Shown: positions 8,857 to 17,375 of the stretch, in pieces
How positions within the stretch are numbered: position 1 is the first letter of the stretch
Layout of the letters: each line of letters begins with the position of its first letter
Origin: Mobilicoccus massiliensis
GTDB lineage: Bacteria; Actinomycetota; Actinomycetes; Actinomycetales; Dermatophilaceae
Length of the DNA: 64,000 bases
Reading direction: 5' to 3'
Assembly: GCF_000826525.2 (NCBI RefSeq)
Contig: NZ_LN651329.1
Span: 340,005-404,004 of the forward strand
Made by a program: the position numbers and the translations under genes
Notes under the pieces: generated by a model
Seen by the model: the letters and a program-made list of their open reading frames with translations, nothing else
Told to the model about the DNA's origin: nothing
The model's database searches: none

Positions 8857-8886
8857 CCTTCCTTCGAAATCCCTCCGGGAGGACCA

Positions 8887-10422
8887 ATGGCATCCCCGAC
8901 GTTCGTCGATCGCGTCACCCTGCACATCGGTGCGGGGAACGGCGGGCACGGGTGTGCCTCCGTGCGACGCGAGAAGTTCAAACCGCTCGGCGGACCCGAC
9001 GGTGGCAACGGCGGAAACGGCGGCGACGTCATCCTCCGCGTCGACCACCAGGTCACCACCCTCCTCGACTACCACCGCAGCCCACACCGCCGCGCCGGCA
9101 ACGGGCGGCCCGGCGAAGGCGACGACCGCAACGGCGGTCACGGCGACGAGCTCATCCTGCCCGTTCCCGATGGCACCGTCGTCAAGAACTCCCGAGGCGA
9201 GGTCGTCGCCGACCTCGTCGGTGAAGGCTCCGAATACCTCGCCGCCCACGGCGGCCGCGGCGGCCTCGGCAACAAGGCCCTCGCCTCCACCAAACGCAAG
9301 GCCCCCGGCTTCGCCCTCCTCGGCGAACCCGGTGACACCACCGACCTCACCCTCGAACTCAAGACCCTCGCCGACGTCGCTCTCATCGGCTTCCCCTCCG
9401 CCGGTAAATCCAGCCTCGTCTCGGTCATCTCCGCCGCCAAACCCAAGATCGCCGACTACCCCTTCACGACCCTCGTGCCCAACCTCGGCGTCGTCACCGC
9501 CGGCGACGTGCGCTACACCGTCGCCGACGTCCCGGGCCTCATCCCCGGCGCCCACGAGGGCCGCGGTCTCGGCCTCGAGTTCCTCCGCCACGTCGAACGT
9601 TGCTCGGTGCTCGTCCACGTCGTCGACTGCGCCACCCTCGAACCGGGTCGCGACCCCATGACCGACCTCGACGTCATCGAGAACGAGCTGCGTCAGTACG
9701 TGCCCGACGAGTCCCTCGGCGGACGCCCCCTCTCCGAGCGCACCCGCGTCGTCGTCCTCAACAAGGCCGACGTGCCCGAGGCCCGTGAGCTCGCCGAGTT
9801 CGTCAAACCCGACCTTGAGGCTCGCGGTCTCGAGGTGCATATCGTCTCCGCCGTCGCGCGCACCGGACTCAAGGAGCTCACCTTCGCGCTCGCCCGGCAC
9901 GTCGAAGCCGCCCGCGCGGAGTTCGGCGACGTCGAGGAACGGCGTCGGGTCGTCATCCGGCCCCAGCCCGTCGACGACGGCGGTGCGTTCGCCGTCCGGC
10001 GCGAGAACACCCCCGAGGGCGTTGCGTTCCGCGTGACCGGCGACAAGCCCACCCGTTGGGTGCGGCAGACCGACTTCTCCAACGACGAGGCCGTCGGCTA
10101 CCTCGCCGACCGGCTCAACCGCCTGGGCGTCGAGGACGAACTCGTCAAGGTGGGCGCCGTCGCCGGGGACACCGTCATCATCGGTGCCGAGGACGACGCG
10201 GTCGTCTTCGACTGGGAGCCCACTCTCTCCTCCGGCGCCGAACTGCTCGGCACCGTCGGCCCCCGCGGTACCGACATCCGTCTCGAGGAGTCGCACCGCC
10301 CCACCCGTGCCGAGAAGCGCGAGGACTACGACCTGCGCCGCGCCGCCAAACAGGCCGCCCGCGACGAGCTCGCCGCCGAACGCAGGGCCGGGGTCTGGAC
10401 GTCGGCGGATTCCGACGACTGA
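8887..10422 (+). CDS. obgE: Obg/CgtA-type GTPase
   Basis: Obg is an essential GTPase that binds the 50S subunit during assembly and links growth to stress. The 511 residues show the three expected parts: the glycine-rich Obg fold (residues 1-160, with [16 protein letters not shown]), the G domain with Walker [10 protein letters not shown] at 168-176, switch [11 protein letters not shown] and NKAD, and the OCT domain (about residues 355-435). An acidic and Arg-rich tail follows, as in actinobacterial relatives. ATG 8887 is preceded by a GGGAGGA ribosome site. The usual neighbour proB lies 2.8 kb further on, separated by a small unknown gene, the repeat array and an IS element. Confidence 0.97.
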   Translation: MASPTFVDRVTLHIGAGNGGHGCASVRREKFKPLGGPDGGNGGNGGDVILRVDHQVTTLLDYHRSPHRRAGNGRPGEGDDRNGGHGDELILPVPDGTVVKNSRGEVVADLVGEGSEYLAAHGGRGGLGNKALASTKRKAPGFALLGEPGDTTDLTLELKTLADVALIGFPSAGKSSLVSVISAAKPKIADYPFTTLVPNLGVVTAGDVRYTVADVPGLIPGAHEGRGLGLEFLRHVERCSVLVHVVDCATLEPGRDPMTDLDVIENELRQYVPDESLGGRPLSERTRVVVLNKADVPEARELAEFVKPDLEARGLEVHIVSAVARTGLKELTFALARHVEAARAEFGDVEERRRVVIRPQPVDDGGAFAVRRENTPEGVAFRVTGDKPTRWVRQTDFSNDEAVGYLADRLNRLGVEDELVKVGAVAGDTVIIGAEDDAVVFDWEPTLSSGAELLGTVGPRGTDIRLEESHRPTRAEKREDYDLRRAAKQAARDELAAERRAGVWTSADSDD

Positions 10423-10581
10423 CGGTCCGTTCGCCGACGGTTTCGTGTATCGCGGACCCGGGCGTCCGGTTGTGCGCAAGACCCGTGGCCAGGTCGGCGT
10501 CTCCTCTCTACTCTGAGAAGACGCCGGAGCTGTCGCCCCCTTCGCGAAGGCCCGTGACTCGTGTGAACCGAAGGGAGGCCC

Positions 10582-11016
10582 GTGGTGATCGTCATCGACG
10601 CCCGCATGCCGGTGCCGCCGGCCGTGCCCGTGGTGCAGCAGCCGTCGCCTGGAAAGACCACGACGAATACCGATCGCGCCGAGAAGGATCCGCGTCTCAC
10701 GTGGGGGAGCGCCGCCGGGTACTCCGGGGGGCTCGGGTTCAGCGTGCTCGACCGCGCGCTCATCCGTGCCGTGACCGGCGAAGACGCCGAGATGATCCAC
10801 CCGAGCGACCTGTCGGCGTTCGCGTTCCAGATCCTCACCGACCGCCACAACGGCCGCCTGCCCGCCGGTCGCGAGGTCGACCTTGACTACCTCGCCCGCA
10901 CCCACCGCCGGCTCTCCGGCCTCGGCGAGAACAACCCCTTCGCCGGCGCACTCCTGCGCCGCGCGATCCAGTTCGTGCAGTCCCGCGCGAGCGGCCGCGT
11001 CGACGTCGTCCTCTGA
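10582..11016 (+). CDS. uncharacterised 144-residue protein
   Basis: I do not recognise this protein. The first 45 residues look disordered, with Pro, Val, Thr and Lys (RMPVPPAVPVVQQPSPGKTT). The rest looks helical and conserved in style, with HPSDLSAFAFQILTDRHNGR and DLDYLARTHRRLSGLGENNPF. No signal peptide or membrane segment is seen. It follows obgE by 159 bp and has a strong AAGGGAGG ribosome site; GTG 10585 would be better spaced than GTG 10582. Codon use matches its neighbours, so it is probably a real gene. Its last codons and stop (GTCGTCCTCTGACCGCT) recur in every 115-bp unit of the adjacent array, which suggests the array grew from its 3' end. Confidence 0.7.
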   Translation: MVIVIDARMPVPPAVPVVQQPSPGKTTTNTDRAEKDPRLTWGSAAGYSGGLGFSVLDRALIRAVTGEDAEMIHPSDLSAFAFQILTDRHNGRLPAGREVDLDYLARTHRRLSGLGENNPFAGALLRRAIQFVQSRASGRVDVVL

Positions 11017-11018
11017 CC

Positions 11019-11524
11019 GCTCGAACAGGCGGTTTCGCCCGGTCTCACGCGCTCGGACAGGCCCTTTCACCAGCTTCAGACGCTCGGACAGGCGGTTTCA
11101 CCGGTTTCGCGTGGTGGAAAGGCCTGTTTGAGCGCGGACGCGGGTTCGAAACGCCTGTCTGGGCGCGGTCGGGGTGAAGTCGTCGCCCTCTGACCGCTGA
11201 GACAGGCGGTTTCGTCGGATTTCGCGCGGTGGAGGCGCCTGTCTGAGCGCGGACGCGGGTTGGAACCGCCTGTGTGAGCGGGGTCGGGGTGAAGTCGTCG
11301 TCCTCTGACCGCTGAGACAGGCGGTTTCGTCCGGTTTCGTGCGGTGGAGGCGCCTGTTTGAGCGCGGACGCGGGTTCGAAAGGCCTGTGTGAGCGGGGTC
11401 GGGGTGAAGTCGTCGTCCTCTGACCGCTGAGACAGGCGGTTTCGTCGGGTTTCGTGCGGTGGAAGCGCCTGTCTGAGCGCGGACGCGGGTTCGAAACGCC
11501 TGTGTGAGTGGGGCCGGGGTGGGG
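11019..11524. repeat. 115-bp palindromic tandem repeat array, left part
   Basis: Units start at TGACCGCTGAGACAGG at 11191, 11306 and 11421, exactly 115 bases apart, with a diverged earlier unit from about 11076 and partial copies from 11019. Each unit has one inverted arm (GCTGAGACAGGCGG) and two direct 31-base subunits beginning GCCTGT (for example 11122 and 11153, 11237 and 11268), so each can fold into a hairpin. The last unit is cut by the IS at 11524. Long minus-strand frames across this stretch are a by-product of the repeat and not genes. Confidence 0.9.
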
Positions 11525-12951
11525 AGTTGAGTCCCTGATAGTGGTGTAGCGCGGTCGTCGAGATCGTCACCGGCGTGGACGTCGGACGCAGGCGCGGCCA
11601 CCGCGTGATCCTTCGAGTTCACCTCTCACAGATCTCTCGAATGGAGTCATCACGATGACCGCTCCCCACATTGTCGACCCTGCACGTCTGCTGGGCGAAG
11701 CACTCGCCGAAGCCTCACCCGATCTGATGCGCTCGCTGTTGCAGACGATGATCAACGCCCTGCTCTCGGCTGATGCTGATGCGGTGGTCGGTGCCGAGTA
11801 CGGCCGCCCCAGCCCGGGCCGGACCGCGCAGCGCAACGGGTACCGTCACCGCCCCCTGGACACCCGGGTCGGGACCATCGACATCGCAGTCCCCAAGCTG
11901 CGCAAGGGCACCTACTTCCCCGAGTGGCTGCTTGAGCGCCGCAAGCGCGCCGAAACCGCCCTGATCACGGTCGTGGCGGACTGCTACCTCGCCGGCGTGT
12001 CCACGCGGCGGATGGACAAGCTGGTCAAGACCCTCGGGATCGACTCACTGTCCAAGTCGCAGGTCTCGAGGATGGCGGCCGAGCTCGACGAGCACGTCGA
12101 GGAGTTCCGCCACCGGCCGGTGGACGCAGCTGGGCCGTTCACGTTCGTCGCCGCGGACGCGTTGACCATGAAGCTCCGCGAAGGCGGGCGGGTCGTCAAC
12201 GCCGTCGTGCTGCTGGCCACCGGCGTGAACGGCGACGGGCACCGCGAGGTCCTCGGTATGCGCGTGGCCACTGCTGAGACCGGCTCGGTGTGGAACGAGT
12301 TCTTCGCCGACCTGGTTGCCCGCGGTCTGACCGGTGTCCGGCTGGTCACCAGCGACGCGCACCAGGGTCTGGTCGAGGCGATCGCGGCGAACCTTCCCGG
12401 AGCGTCCTGGCAGCGGTGCCGCACCCACTACGCCGCGAACCTCATGTCGGTGACACCCAAGAGCATGTGGCCCGCGGTCAAGGCGATGCTGCACAGCGTG
12501 TACGACCAGCCCGACCGTCCCGCGGTCCACGCCCAGTTCGACCGACTCCTGGACTACGTCGAGGGAAAGCTGCCCGAGGTCCACGACCACCTCGACGGCG
12601 CCCGCGCCGACATCCTGGCCTTCACCGGCTTCCCCAAGGACGTGTGGACCCAGATCTGGTCCAACAATCCCGCCGAACGCCTCAACCGCGAGATCCGGCG
12701 CCGCACCGACGCCGTGGGCATCTTCCCCACCCGCGACGCCATCGTCCGGCTCGTCGGAGCCGTCCTGGCCGAGCAGACCGACGAATGGGCCGAAGGCCGC
12801 CGCTACCTCGGACTCGAGGTCCTCGCCCGCTGCCGGGTCAACATCGTCCCCAACACCGAACCCGAGATCGGAGCTGATGACCTGCCCGCCCTGACCGCCT
12901 GACCCATCAAGAAGGAGAACGCAGCGCTACACCACTACCAGGGACTTGACC
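11525..12951 (+). mobile_element. IS256-family insertion sequence with 8-bp target duplication
   Basis: The 1427-bp element is bounded by 28-bp imperfect inverted repeats. The left end (11525-11552) contains GTCCCTGATAGTGGTGTAGC, and the right end (12924-12951) is its complement with about four changes in 28. The end pattern, GTCC a few bases in and TGT further on, resembles IS256 ends. Direct repeats GGGTGGGG flank it at 11517-11524 and 12952-12959, the usual 8 bp for the family. Removing the IS and one duplicate restores the 115-bp spacing of the host array exactly (11421 to 11536). The single transposase gene is intact, so the element may be active. Confidence 0.93.
11655..12902 (+). CDS. 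IS256-family (mutator-type) transposase
   Basis: This 415-residue DDE transposase cuts and pastes or copies the element in which it lies. Catalytic residues fit D168 (in FVAADAL), D234 (in LVTSDAHQGL) and E341 (in SNNPAERLNREIRRRT). The CRTHYAANLM motif before the last acidic residue is typical of the family. The N-terminal part (SPDLMRSLLQTMINALLSAD, then YRHRPLDTRVGTIDIAVPKLR) carries the DNA-binding region. Length is normal and no frameshift is seen. ATG 11655 is the first start inside the left end, preceded by a GGAG site. It fills almost the whole element. Confidence 0.96.
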   Translation: MTAPHIVDPARLLGEALAEASPDLMRSLLQTMINALLSADADAVVGAEYGRPSPGRTAQRNGYRHRPLDTRVGTIDIAVPKLRKGTYFPEWLLERRKRAETALITVVADCYLAGVSTRRMDKLVKTLGIDSLSKSQVSRMAAELDEHVEEFRHRPVDAAGPFTFVAADALTMKLREGGRVVNAVVLLATGVNGDGHREVLGMRVATAETGSVWNEFFADLVARGLTGVRLVTSDAHQGLVEAIAANLPGASWQRCRTHYAANLMSVTPKSMWPAVKAMLHSVYDQPDRPAVHAQFDRLLDYVEGKLPEVHDHLDGARADILAFTGFPKDVWTQIWSNNPAERLNREIRRRTDAVGIFPTRDAIVRLVGAVLAEQTDEWAEGRRYLGLEVLARCRVNIVPNTEPEIGADDLPALTA

Positions 12952-13168
12952 GGGTGGGGTCGTTGTCTTCTGACCGCTGAGACAGGCGGTTTCGTCGGAT
13001 TCCGTGCGGTGAAAGCGCCTGTCTGAGCGCGGATGCGGGTTGGATACGCCTGTTTGAGCGCGGATGCGGGTTCGAAACGCCTGTGTGAGCGGGGGCGCGG
13101 GGTAGAAGCGCCTGTTCGGGCGAGGATGCGCGGTGGAAGTGCCTGTTCGAGCGGGGGCGTGGGGTGGG
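12952..13168. repeat. 115-bp array, right part, ending in five 31-bp tandem subunits
   Basis: After the IS the interrupted unit resumes (TGACCGCTGAGACAGG at 12971). Then the GCCTGT core recurs at 13017, 13048, 13079, 13110 and 13141, exactly every 31 bases, with the spacer drifting from GAGCGCGGATGCGGGTT to GAGCGGGGGCGTGGGGT. No further inverted arm occurs among these. The array ends within a few bases of the proB -10 box. Confidence 0.92.
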
Positions 13169-13174
13169 TAGGCT
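13169..13174 (+). promoter_or_regulatory. candidate -10 box of a leaderless promoter (proB)
   Basis: TAGGCT is followed by six bases and then GTG 13181. The upstream promoter half would lie inside the last 31-bp repeat. Confidence 0.45.
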
Positions 13175-13180
13175 CGGCGA

Positions 13181-14311
13181 GTGAGTTCCGATGCCCTGAG
13201 CGCCGCGCGGGAGCGCATCCGCGACGCCCGCACGATCGTCGTCAAGGTGGGGTCGAGTTCGCTGACGACACCCGAGGGCGTACTCGACACCGGGCGACTC
13301 GCTGCGCTCGCGGACTCGCTCGCGACCCGCCGCCTCGCGGGGTCGAACGTCGTGCTCGTGTCCTCCGGAGCCATCGCTGCCGGCATCGTGCCGCTCGGGC
13401 ACACCTCCCGGCCGCGTGATCTGGCGACGCAGCAGGCGGCGGCCAGCGTCGGTCAGGGCGCGCTCATCGCCGCGTACACCTCGGCGTTCGGCGCGCACGG
13501 TCTGACCGTCGGCCAGGTTCTCCTCACGGTCGAGGACCTCATCCGCCGTCAGAACTACGGCAACGCCCGCCGCGCCGTCGGTCGACTGCTGCACCTCGGC
13601 GTCGTGCCCGTCGTCAACGAGAACGACGCCGTCGCCACCGACGAGATCGGTTTCGGCGACAACGACCGTCTCGCCGCGCTCGTCGCCCACCTCACGCACG
13701 CCGACGCGTTGCTGCTGCTCACCGACGTTGACGGGCTCTACGACGGCCCGCCCAGCGAGCCCGGCTCCGCCCGTCTCGAGCTCGTCCGCGGCCAGGAGGA
13801 CCTCGTGTCGGTGCGGCTCGGGGGCACCGGTTCGAAGGTCGGCACCGGCGGCATGGTCACCAAGGTCGAGGCCGCGCGCATCGCCACCGGCGCGGGGGTG
13901 ACGACGATCCTCACCAGCGCCGATCAGCTCACCGACGCGCTCACCGGCCGTGACGTCGGCACGGTGTTCCTGCCCACCGGGGCGCGGCCCGCCTCCCGCA
14001 TGTTGTGGCTCGCGCACGCGAGTGAGCCCGCGGGGAGGCTCGTCGTCGACGACGGCGCGGTTCGTGCCCTGCTGGGCCGCGGCGCGTCGCTGCTGCCGGC
14101 GGGCATCGTGCGCATCGAGGGCTCGTTCGACGAGGGCGCGCCCGTCGAGGTCGTCGACCGGCGCGGGGCCGGTGTCGCGCGCGGTCTCGTCGCCTACAGC
14201 AGCGACGAGTTGCCTCGCCTCCTCGGGCGCAGCACCACGTGGATCGCCGACGTCTTCGGCGAGGAGTACGCCCGCGAGATCATCCACCGCGATCACCTCG
14301 TCCTCGTCTGA
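13181..14311 (+). CDS. proB: glutamate 5-kinase
   Basis: ProB phosphorylates L-glutamate to glutamyl-5-phosphate, the first step of proline synthesis. The 376 residues include the amino-acid kinase domain, with IVVKVGSSSLT near the N terminus (ATP site), the NENDAVATDEIGFGDND substrate region and the GTGGMVTK loop, followed by a C-terminal PUA domain (about residues 285-370). Length is normal for a two-domain ProB. GTG 13181 is right behind the repeat array and lacks a ribosome site; a TAGGCT box six bases upstream suggests a leaderless mRNA. Its partner proA lies 680 bp downstream with a GNAT gene between. Confidence 0.96.
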   Translation: MSSDALSAARERIRDARTIVVKVGSSSLTTPEGVLDTGRLAALADSLATRRLAGSNVVLVSSGAIAAGIVPLGHTSRPRDLATQQAAASVGQGALIAAYTSAFGAHGLTVGQVLLTVEDLIRRQNYGNARRAVGRLLHLGVVPVVNENDAVATDEIGFGDNDRLAALVAHLTHADALLLLTDVDGLYDGPPSEPGSARLELVRGQEDLVSVRLGGTGSKVGTGGMVTKVEAARIATGAGVTTILTSADQLTDALTGRDVGTVFLPTGARPASRMLWLAHASEPAGRLVVDDGAVRALLGRGASLLPAGIVRIEGSFDEGAPVEVVDRRGAGVARGLVAYSSDELPRLLGRSTTWIADVFGEEYAREIIHRDHLVLV

Positions 14312-14430
14312 TCCCGGCCGATCGAGGTCTGCGGCCACGTCTTGCGCGCCGGTGAGCCGCGTCGCACCCATGCGAGCTCGCCAAGCTGTCACGCAAGGGG
14401 ACCGAATCGTGTGGACCGGACGGTAGTGGT

Positions 14431-14436
14431 TACCTT
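14431..14436 (+). promoter_or_regulatory. candidate -10 box of a leaderless promoter (GNAT gene)
   Basis: TACCTT is followed by six bases and ATG 14443, with no Shine-Dalgarno sequence between. Confidence 0.5.
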
Positions 14437-14442
14437 CGGTGC

Positions 14443-14961
14443 ATGACCGTTCGAATCGAGCGTGCCCACGTCCGTGACGTGAACCGCGTCAAGCCGTTGT
14501 GGAAGCTCCTGCTCTCGCGCTACCGCGACTACGCGGGCGACGACTGGCCCGTGCGCGACGCCAAGGACGCGTGGGAGCGCCGTCACCAGGAGTACCTCGG
14601 GTGGATCAACGACGGGGTGGGCGTGATCTATCTCGCGATCGACGACGAGGCGGCGCAGGCGTCGGCCGACGGTAACGGTCTGGTCGGGTACGCGGCCCTG
14701 CGGTTCGTCGACTCGGGCGCCGCCATGAACCTCGGTGAGGCCGTGGGCGTCATCGAGACCCTCGTCGTCCACCCCGACCACCGGGAACAGGGCATCGGTC
14801 ACCAGCTGCTCATCCAGTGTCGCCGGGAGCTCGAGAAGCGCGAGATCGCGTTCTGCTGCATCGAGACCCTGTCGAGCAACGAAGAGGCCATGGCCCTCAT
14901 CCAGAAGAACGGCTTTCGGCCGTACATGACCCGCCTGATCCGCCGGATCGACAACGACTGA
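14443..14961 (+). CDS. GNAT-family N-acetyltransferase
   Basis: The 172-residue protein has the GNAT fold: an N-terminal [18 protein letters not shown] helix, the central strand GYAALRFV, then [20 protein letters not shown], in which the R/Q-x-x-G-x-G/A acetyl-CoA loop reads REQGIG, then the [17 protein letters not shown] motif near the end. It should move an acetyl group from acetyl-CoA to an amine; the acceptor is unknown. It sits between proB and proA, 29 bp ahead of proA, and probably shares the transcript with proA. Its own start shows the leaderless TANNNT arrangement. Confidence 0.88.
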   Translation: MTVRIERAHVRDVNRVKPLWKLLLSRYRDYAGDDWPVRDAKDAWERRHQEYLGWINDGVGVIYLAIDDEAAQASADGNGLVGYAALRFVDSGAAMNLGEAVGVIETLVVHPDHREQGIGHQLLIQCRRELEKREIAFCCIETLSSNEEAMALIQKNGFRPYMTRLIRRIDND

Positions 14962-14990
14962 CGATCGGCGACGACGTGAAGGAGACCTCG

Positions 14991-16364
14991 ATGAGCGACG
15001 ACACGCGCGGCGGCGTGGGGACGATGCCGGCCGCGGGCACGGGCACCACGATGACACCGGACCCTGCGGCCCGACCGGCCGACGTCTCGTCGACCGTCGA
15101 CCCGGCCGTGACCTCCGAGGTCGAGCGGCGCGCGCGGCTGGCCAAGGAGGCCGGTCGAGTGCTCGCCGGCCTCACTCGGGCTCGTAAGGACGGCGTGCTT
15201 CTCGCCCTCGCGGACGCGCTCGACGGTGCCGCCGGCGAGGTCCTGCCCGCGAACGAGGCCGACATCGAGGCCGGTCGCGCGAACGGTCTGCCCGAGTCGC
15301 TGCTCGACCGGCTCCGGCTCGACGAGGCCCGGCTCGCGGGCATCGCCGACGCCGTGCGTCAGGTGGCCTCCCTGCCCGACCCGGTCGGTGAGGTGGTGCG
15401 CGGTTCCACGCTGCCGAACGGTCTGCAGGTCACGCAGGTGCGGGTGCCGATGGGCGTCGTCGGCATGATCTACGAGGCCCGTCCCAACGTCACGGTCGAC
15501 GCCGCCGCGCTTGCGCTCAAGAGCGGCAATGCGGTTCTGCTGCGCGGGGGTTCGGCGGCCGCCAGGAGCAACGAGGCGCTCGTGGCCGTGATCCGGCGGG
15601 TGCTGCGCGAGCAGGGGTTGGACGAGAACGCGGTCGCCTCCGTCGACGACGGCGGTCGGGAGGCCGCGCGGGCGCTCATGCGGGCGCACGGCCTCGTCGA
15701 CGTCATCATCCCCCGCGGCGGGGCGGGGCTCATCGCCACCGTCGTGCGGGAGTCGATCGTGCCGGTCATCGAGACCGGCAGCGGCAACGTCCATGTCTAT
15801 GTCGACGCGGCGGCCGATCACGAGATGGCGCGGAGCATCGTCGTCAACTCCAAGACCCACCGACCGAGCGTGTGCAACGCGGCCGAGACCTTGCTCGTGC
15901 ATCGTGACGTCGCCCACGTCCTGCTCCCGACGATGCTCGCCGACCTGCACGAGCGGGGCGTCGTCCTGCACGGCGACACGGCGACGGTCGCGCTCGCCGG
16001 TGACGTGCCCGTCGACGAGGCCACCGACGAGCTCTACGACACGGAGTTCCACGGCCTGGAGATGACCGTCGCCGTCGTCGACTCGATCGACGCCGCGATG
16101 GCGCACGTGCGGCGCTACTCCACCGGCCACACCGAGGCCATCGTCACGAACGACCGTGCCGCGGCACGGCGTTGGACGACGGGTATCGATGCGGCGGTCG
16201 TCATGGTCAACGCCTCGACCCGGTTCACCGACGGCGGCGAGTTCGGGTTCGGCGCCGAGATCGGCATCAGCACCCAGAAGCTTCACGCCCGCGGACCGAT
16301 GGCGCTGCCGGAGCTCACCACCACGACGTGGATCGTCGAGGGTGACGGGCAGGTGCGCGGGTAG
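14991..16364 (+). CDS. proA: glutamate-5-semialdehyde dehydrogenase (gamma-glutamyl phosphate reductase)
   Basis: ProA reduces glutamyl-5-phosphate with NADPH to glutamate-5-semialdehyde, the second proline step. The 457-residue protein shows the aldehyde-dehydrogenase-like fold: the NADP region with [20 protein letters not shown], the conserved PRGGAGLI segment, the catalytic cysteine C295 in [12 protein letters not shown], and [20 protein letters not shown] at the end. It is about 35 residues longer than usual at the N terminus; ATG 14991 is chosen for its GAAGGAG ribosome site, but a start further in would fit homologues as well. It forms a short operon with the GNAT gene. Confidence 0.95.
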   Translation: MSDDTRGGVGTMPAAGTGTTMTPDPAARPADVSSTVDPAVTSEVERRARLAKEAGRVLAGLTRARKDGVLLALADALDGAAGEVLPANEADIEAGRANGLPESLLDRLRLDEARLAGIADAVRQVASLPDPVGEVVRGSTLPNGLQVTQVRVPMGVVGMIYEARPNVTVDAAALALKSGNAVLLRGGSAAARSNEALVAVIRRVLREQGLDENAVASVDDGGREAARALMRAHGLVDVIIPRGGAGLIATVVRESIVPVIETGSGNVHVYVDAAADHEMARSIVVNSKTHRPSVCNAAETLLVHRDVAHVLLPTMLADLHERGVVLHGDTATVALAGDVPVDEATDELYDTEFHGLEMTVAVVDSIDAAMAHVRRYSTGHTEAIVTNDRAAARRWTTGIDAAVVMVNASTRFTDGGEFGFGAEIGISTQKLHARGPMALPELTTTTWIVEGDGQVRG

Positions 16365-16542
16365 CGCGCTCGTCGGGCCCGTCCCCGCGACCCTGACGCC
16401 GCGACGATCGCCGGCTTCGGCCTTGCGCTGCCGAGGGGCGCCACGCCGGTCGCACCAGCCGGAATCGGCGGCTGTCTCGGCGCCCGGTCGGACGCGTTAG
16501 AGTCGGACGTCACCCGCAACCGGCAGTCAGGAAATCTGAGCG

Positions 16543-17235
16543 ATGGAAGCCACCGAGGTCCGTAAGCTCGCGGCGCTCGAGGACGATCACTGGTGGTATC
16601 GGGAGCGGCGCCACATTCTTGCCAGGTCTCTGCGCGGGATGACTCCGGGCACGGCCCTCGACATCGGCGCGGCCGGTGGTGGCAACTCTCGGGTGCTGCG
16701 TGACCTGGGGTGGAACGCGATCCCGCTCGAATACGGAGCCCCGGGCGCCGAGGTGGCCGCCGAGCGCGGGCTCGCGGTGATCCGCGCCGACGCGACGCGT
16801 CTGCCCATCGCCGACGGAGCCCTCGACCTCGTCGTCGCCTACGACGTCCTCGAGCACATCGCCGACGACGAGGGGTGCGTGGAGGAGGTCATGCGCGTCC
16901 TGCGTCCGCACGGGCGTTTCCTCGTCGCGGTGCCGTGCGACCCCAAGCTGTGGAGCGATCACGACGTGGCCGTCGACCACCTGCGCCGCTACACCCGCGA
17001 GACGCTCACCGCGCTCCTCGACCGGCCCGGCCTCGAGCTGCGCTCCATGACGTCGTGGAACGTGCTGCTGCGCCCGGTCGTCGCGATGCGCCGCAAGACG
17101 AGCAGCGGCAGCGACCTCGACGACCTCAACCCCGTCGTCAACCTCGGTCTGCGCACGATCATCACCGCCGAGCGCTACCTGCCGGTCACGAGCCTGCCCG
17201 GCGTCACCTTGTTCGCCGATCTGCGCCGCGTCTGA
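16543..17235 (+). CDS. class I SAM-dependent methyltransferase
   Basis: The 230-residue protein starts with DHWWYRERRHILARSL, common in methyltransferases linked to glycosyltransferase loci, followed by the SAM motif I ALDIGAAGGGNSRVL, motif II ADATRLPIADGALDLVVAYD and the post-motif LEHIADDEGCVEEVMRVLRP. It should methylate a small molecule or glycolipid, but the acceptor is unknown. The ATG at 16543 follows an AGGAAA site. It is convergent with the glycosyltransferase at 17376-18800 across a strong shared terminator. The two may act on one envelope glycolipid, as in similar loci. Confidence 0.88.
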   Translation: MEATEVRKLAALEDDHWWYRERRHILARSLRGMTPGTALDIGAAGGGNSRVLRDLGWNAIPLEYGAPGAEVAAERGLAVIRADATRLPIADGALDLVVAYDVLEHIADDEGCVEEVMRVLRPHGRFLVAVPCDPKLWSDHDVAVDHLRRYTRETLTALLDRPGLELRSMTSWNVLLRPVVAMRRKTSSGSDLDDLNPVVNLGLRTIITAERYLPVTSLPGVTLFADLRRV

Positions 17236-17297
17236 GGCGCACGCCTGACCGCCGAACCACGCGACGAGCGGGGCGAGCGAGAAGCGGGCGCACGCGA

Positions 17298-17343
17298 AAC
17301 GGGGCGGCCGCCTTCCGGATCTCCGGAGGGCGGCCGCCCCGTT
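17298..17343. terminator. bidirectional terminator between convergent genes
   Basis: Fifteen-base perfect arms AACGGGGCGGCCGCC (17298-17312) and their complement (17329-17343), with a further TCCGGA inner pairing, form a very stable hairpin between the methyltransferase stop and the glycosyltransferase stop. Confidence 0.75.
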
Positions 17344-17375
17344 GCCGTGTTCGTGCGTTCGGTTCGCGTTGCAGG

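Noticed and set aside
8431..11070. An 879-residue minus-strand frame over obgE and the unknown gene
   Set aside because: It is antisense to a certain gene (obgE), has no family motif and crosses two terminator hairpins.
11076..11622. Minus-strand frames of 160-170 residues across the repeat array with repeated SEDDDFTP-like blocks
   Set aside because: They simply translate the 115-bp repeat. The unit length is not a multiple of three, so the repeats fall in different frames and no consistent protein results.
11019..13168. CRISPR array
   Set aside because: Repeats are longer and imperfect, the spacers are repeats themselves, no cas genes are near, and each unit has internal inverted symmetry with a repeated gene end.
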